A stretch of 34,147 bases of DNA, taken from positions 1-34,147 of the IMG/VR virus record IMGVR_UViG_3300037585_003859. One strand, written 5' to 3'. Below are positions 33,969 to 34,147 of this stretch, piece by piece. Under the pieces are notes generated by a model. It saw only the letters and a list, made by a program, of their open reading frames with translations, had not been told where the DNA came from and did no database searches. Source of the stretch: a virus. The translations under genes and the position numbers were made by a program. Within the stretch, counting starts at the first letter, position 1; each line of letters opens with the position of its first letter.

Positions 33969-34147
33969 ATGGACAGAGAAACAACAACAATCGATGAGAA
34001 CCTAGACACTACACCAGCAGTACTGATAGATGAGTCATCACTACACGAGAGATTTCCAGAAGGAGAACTACTCAATTTAAAAGAGTTCACAGACTTTAGC
34101 AACGTTGGCAAACGCAGGCCTCTTTACAATGAAGACGGTAAACGTAA
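33969..34147 (+). CDS. N-terminal part of a rightward gene, cut by window edge
   Basis: An open frame of 59 codons runs from an ATG at 33969 to the edge, starting MDRETTTIDENLDTTP and continuing with LNLKEFTDFSNVGKRRPLY. It is acidic and polar with no signal peptide. It is the only rightward gene, diverging from the virion block, so it probably opens the early/replication arm. The upstream region has no Shine-Dalgarno sequence, as elsewhere here. Too little is present to name a family. Confidence 0.6.
   Translation, partial: MDRETTTIDENLDTTPAVLIDESSLHERFPEGELLNLKEFTDFSNVGKRRPLYNEDGKR

Overview
The window is AT-rich and almost entirely coding. I read it as the late (virion and packaging) arm of a tailed phage that infects a marine-type Bacteroidetes (Flavobacteriia-like) host. 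Large terminase, portal, scaffold, major capsid and connector/ring-like genes lie in that order on the minus strand. The host call rests on three things: promoters of the Bacteroidetes type (TTTG, 21-nt spacer, TAnnTTTG), start codons preceded by A/T-rich sequence without Shine-Dalgarno motifs, and the Cys-rich GCxD...DDGSC repeats familiar from secreted flavobacterial proteins. The terminase and portal sequence style, the HU/IHF-like gene and the connector/ring-like protein recall crAss-like (Crassvirales) podoviruses. That is an inference from memory, not from a search.

Reading in the direction of transcription (right to left): at 33498-33968 a control region separates one rightward gene (partial, from 33969) from everything else, which points leftward. 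A promoter near 33790 drives a ~285-nt structured leader and a single decoration/fibre-like gene (32655-33497) that ends in a clear terminator. A second, near-consensus promoter (32529-32561) starts a tightly overlapping operon. This operon holds a GroES-like co-chaperonin, several tiny unknown genes, a winged-helix protein, a 39-codon gene, a zinc-ribbon protein, an HU/IHF-like protein, a ParB-like protein and two small genes upstream of terminase. Next come TerL, portal, a 605-aa virion protein with a HEIKH zincin motif, scaffold, major capsid protein, an unknown gene, a coiled-coil fibre-like protein, a connector/ring-like protein and a beta-rich structural protein. A strong intrinsic terminator lies at 16979-17021.

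Beyond that terminator is the most unusual part: a Cys-rich 169-aa protein followed by a 12.3-kb gene for a 4114-aa Cys-rich protein. Its N-terminal ~1950 residues look unique. Its C-terminal ~2150 residues alternate beta-rich domains with GCxD...DDGSC repeats. I infer a giant receptor-binding fibre or adhesin. It is followed by small unknown genes, a second decoration-like protein and a run of membrane/export genes: a TM plus coiled-coil protein, an exported thioredoxin-like protein lacking both active-site cysteines, a holin-like two-TM protein, and a secreted protein cut by the left edge. The secreted protein carries the same GCxD...DDGSC repeats, so one repeat family appears on both a probable virion protein and a signal-peptide protein of the same phage. 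No tRNA, CRISPR array, integrase, transposase, endolysin or replication gene was recognised.
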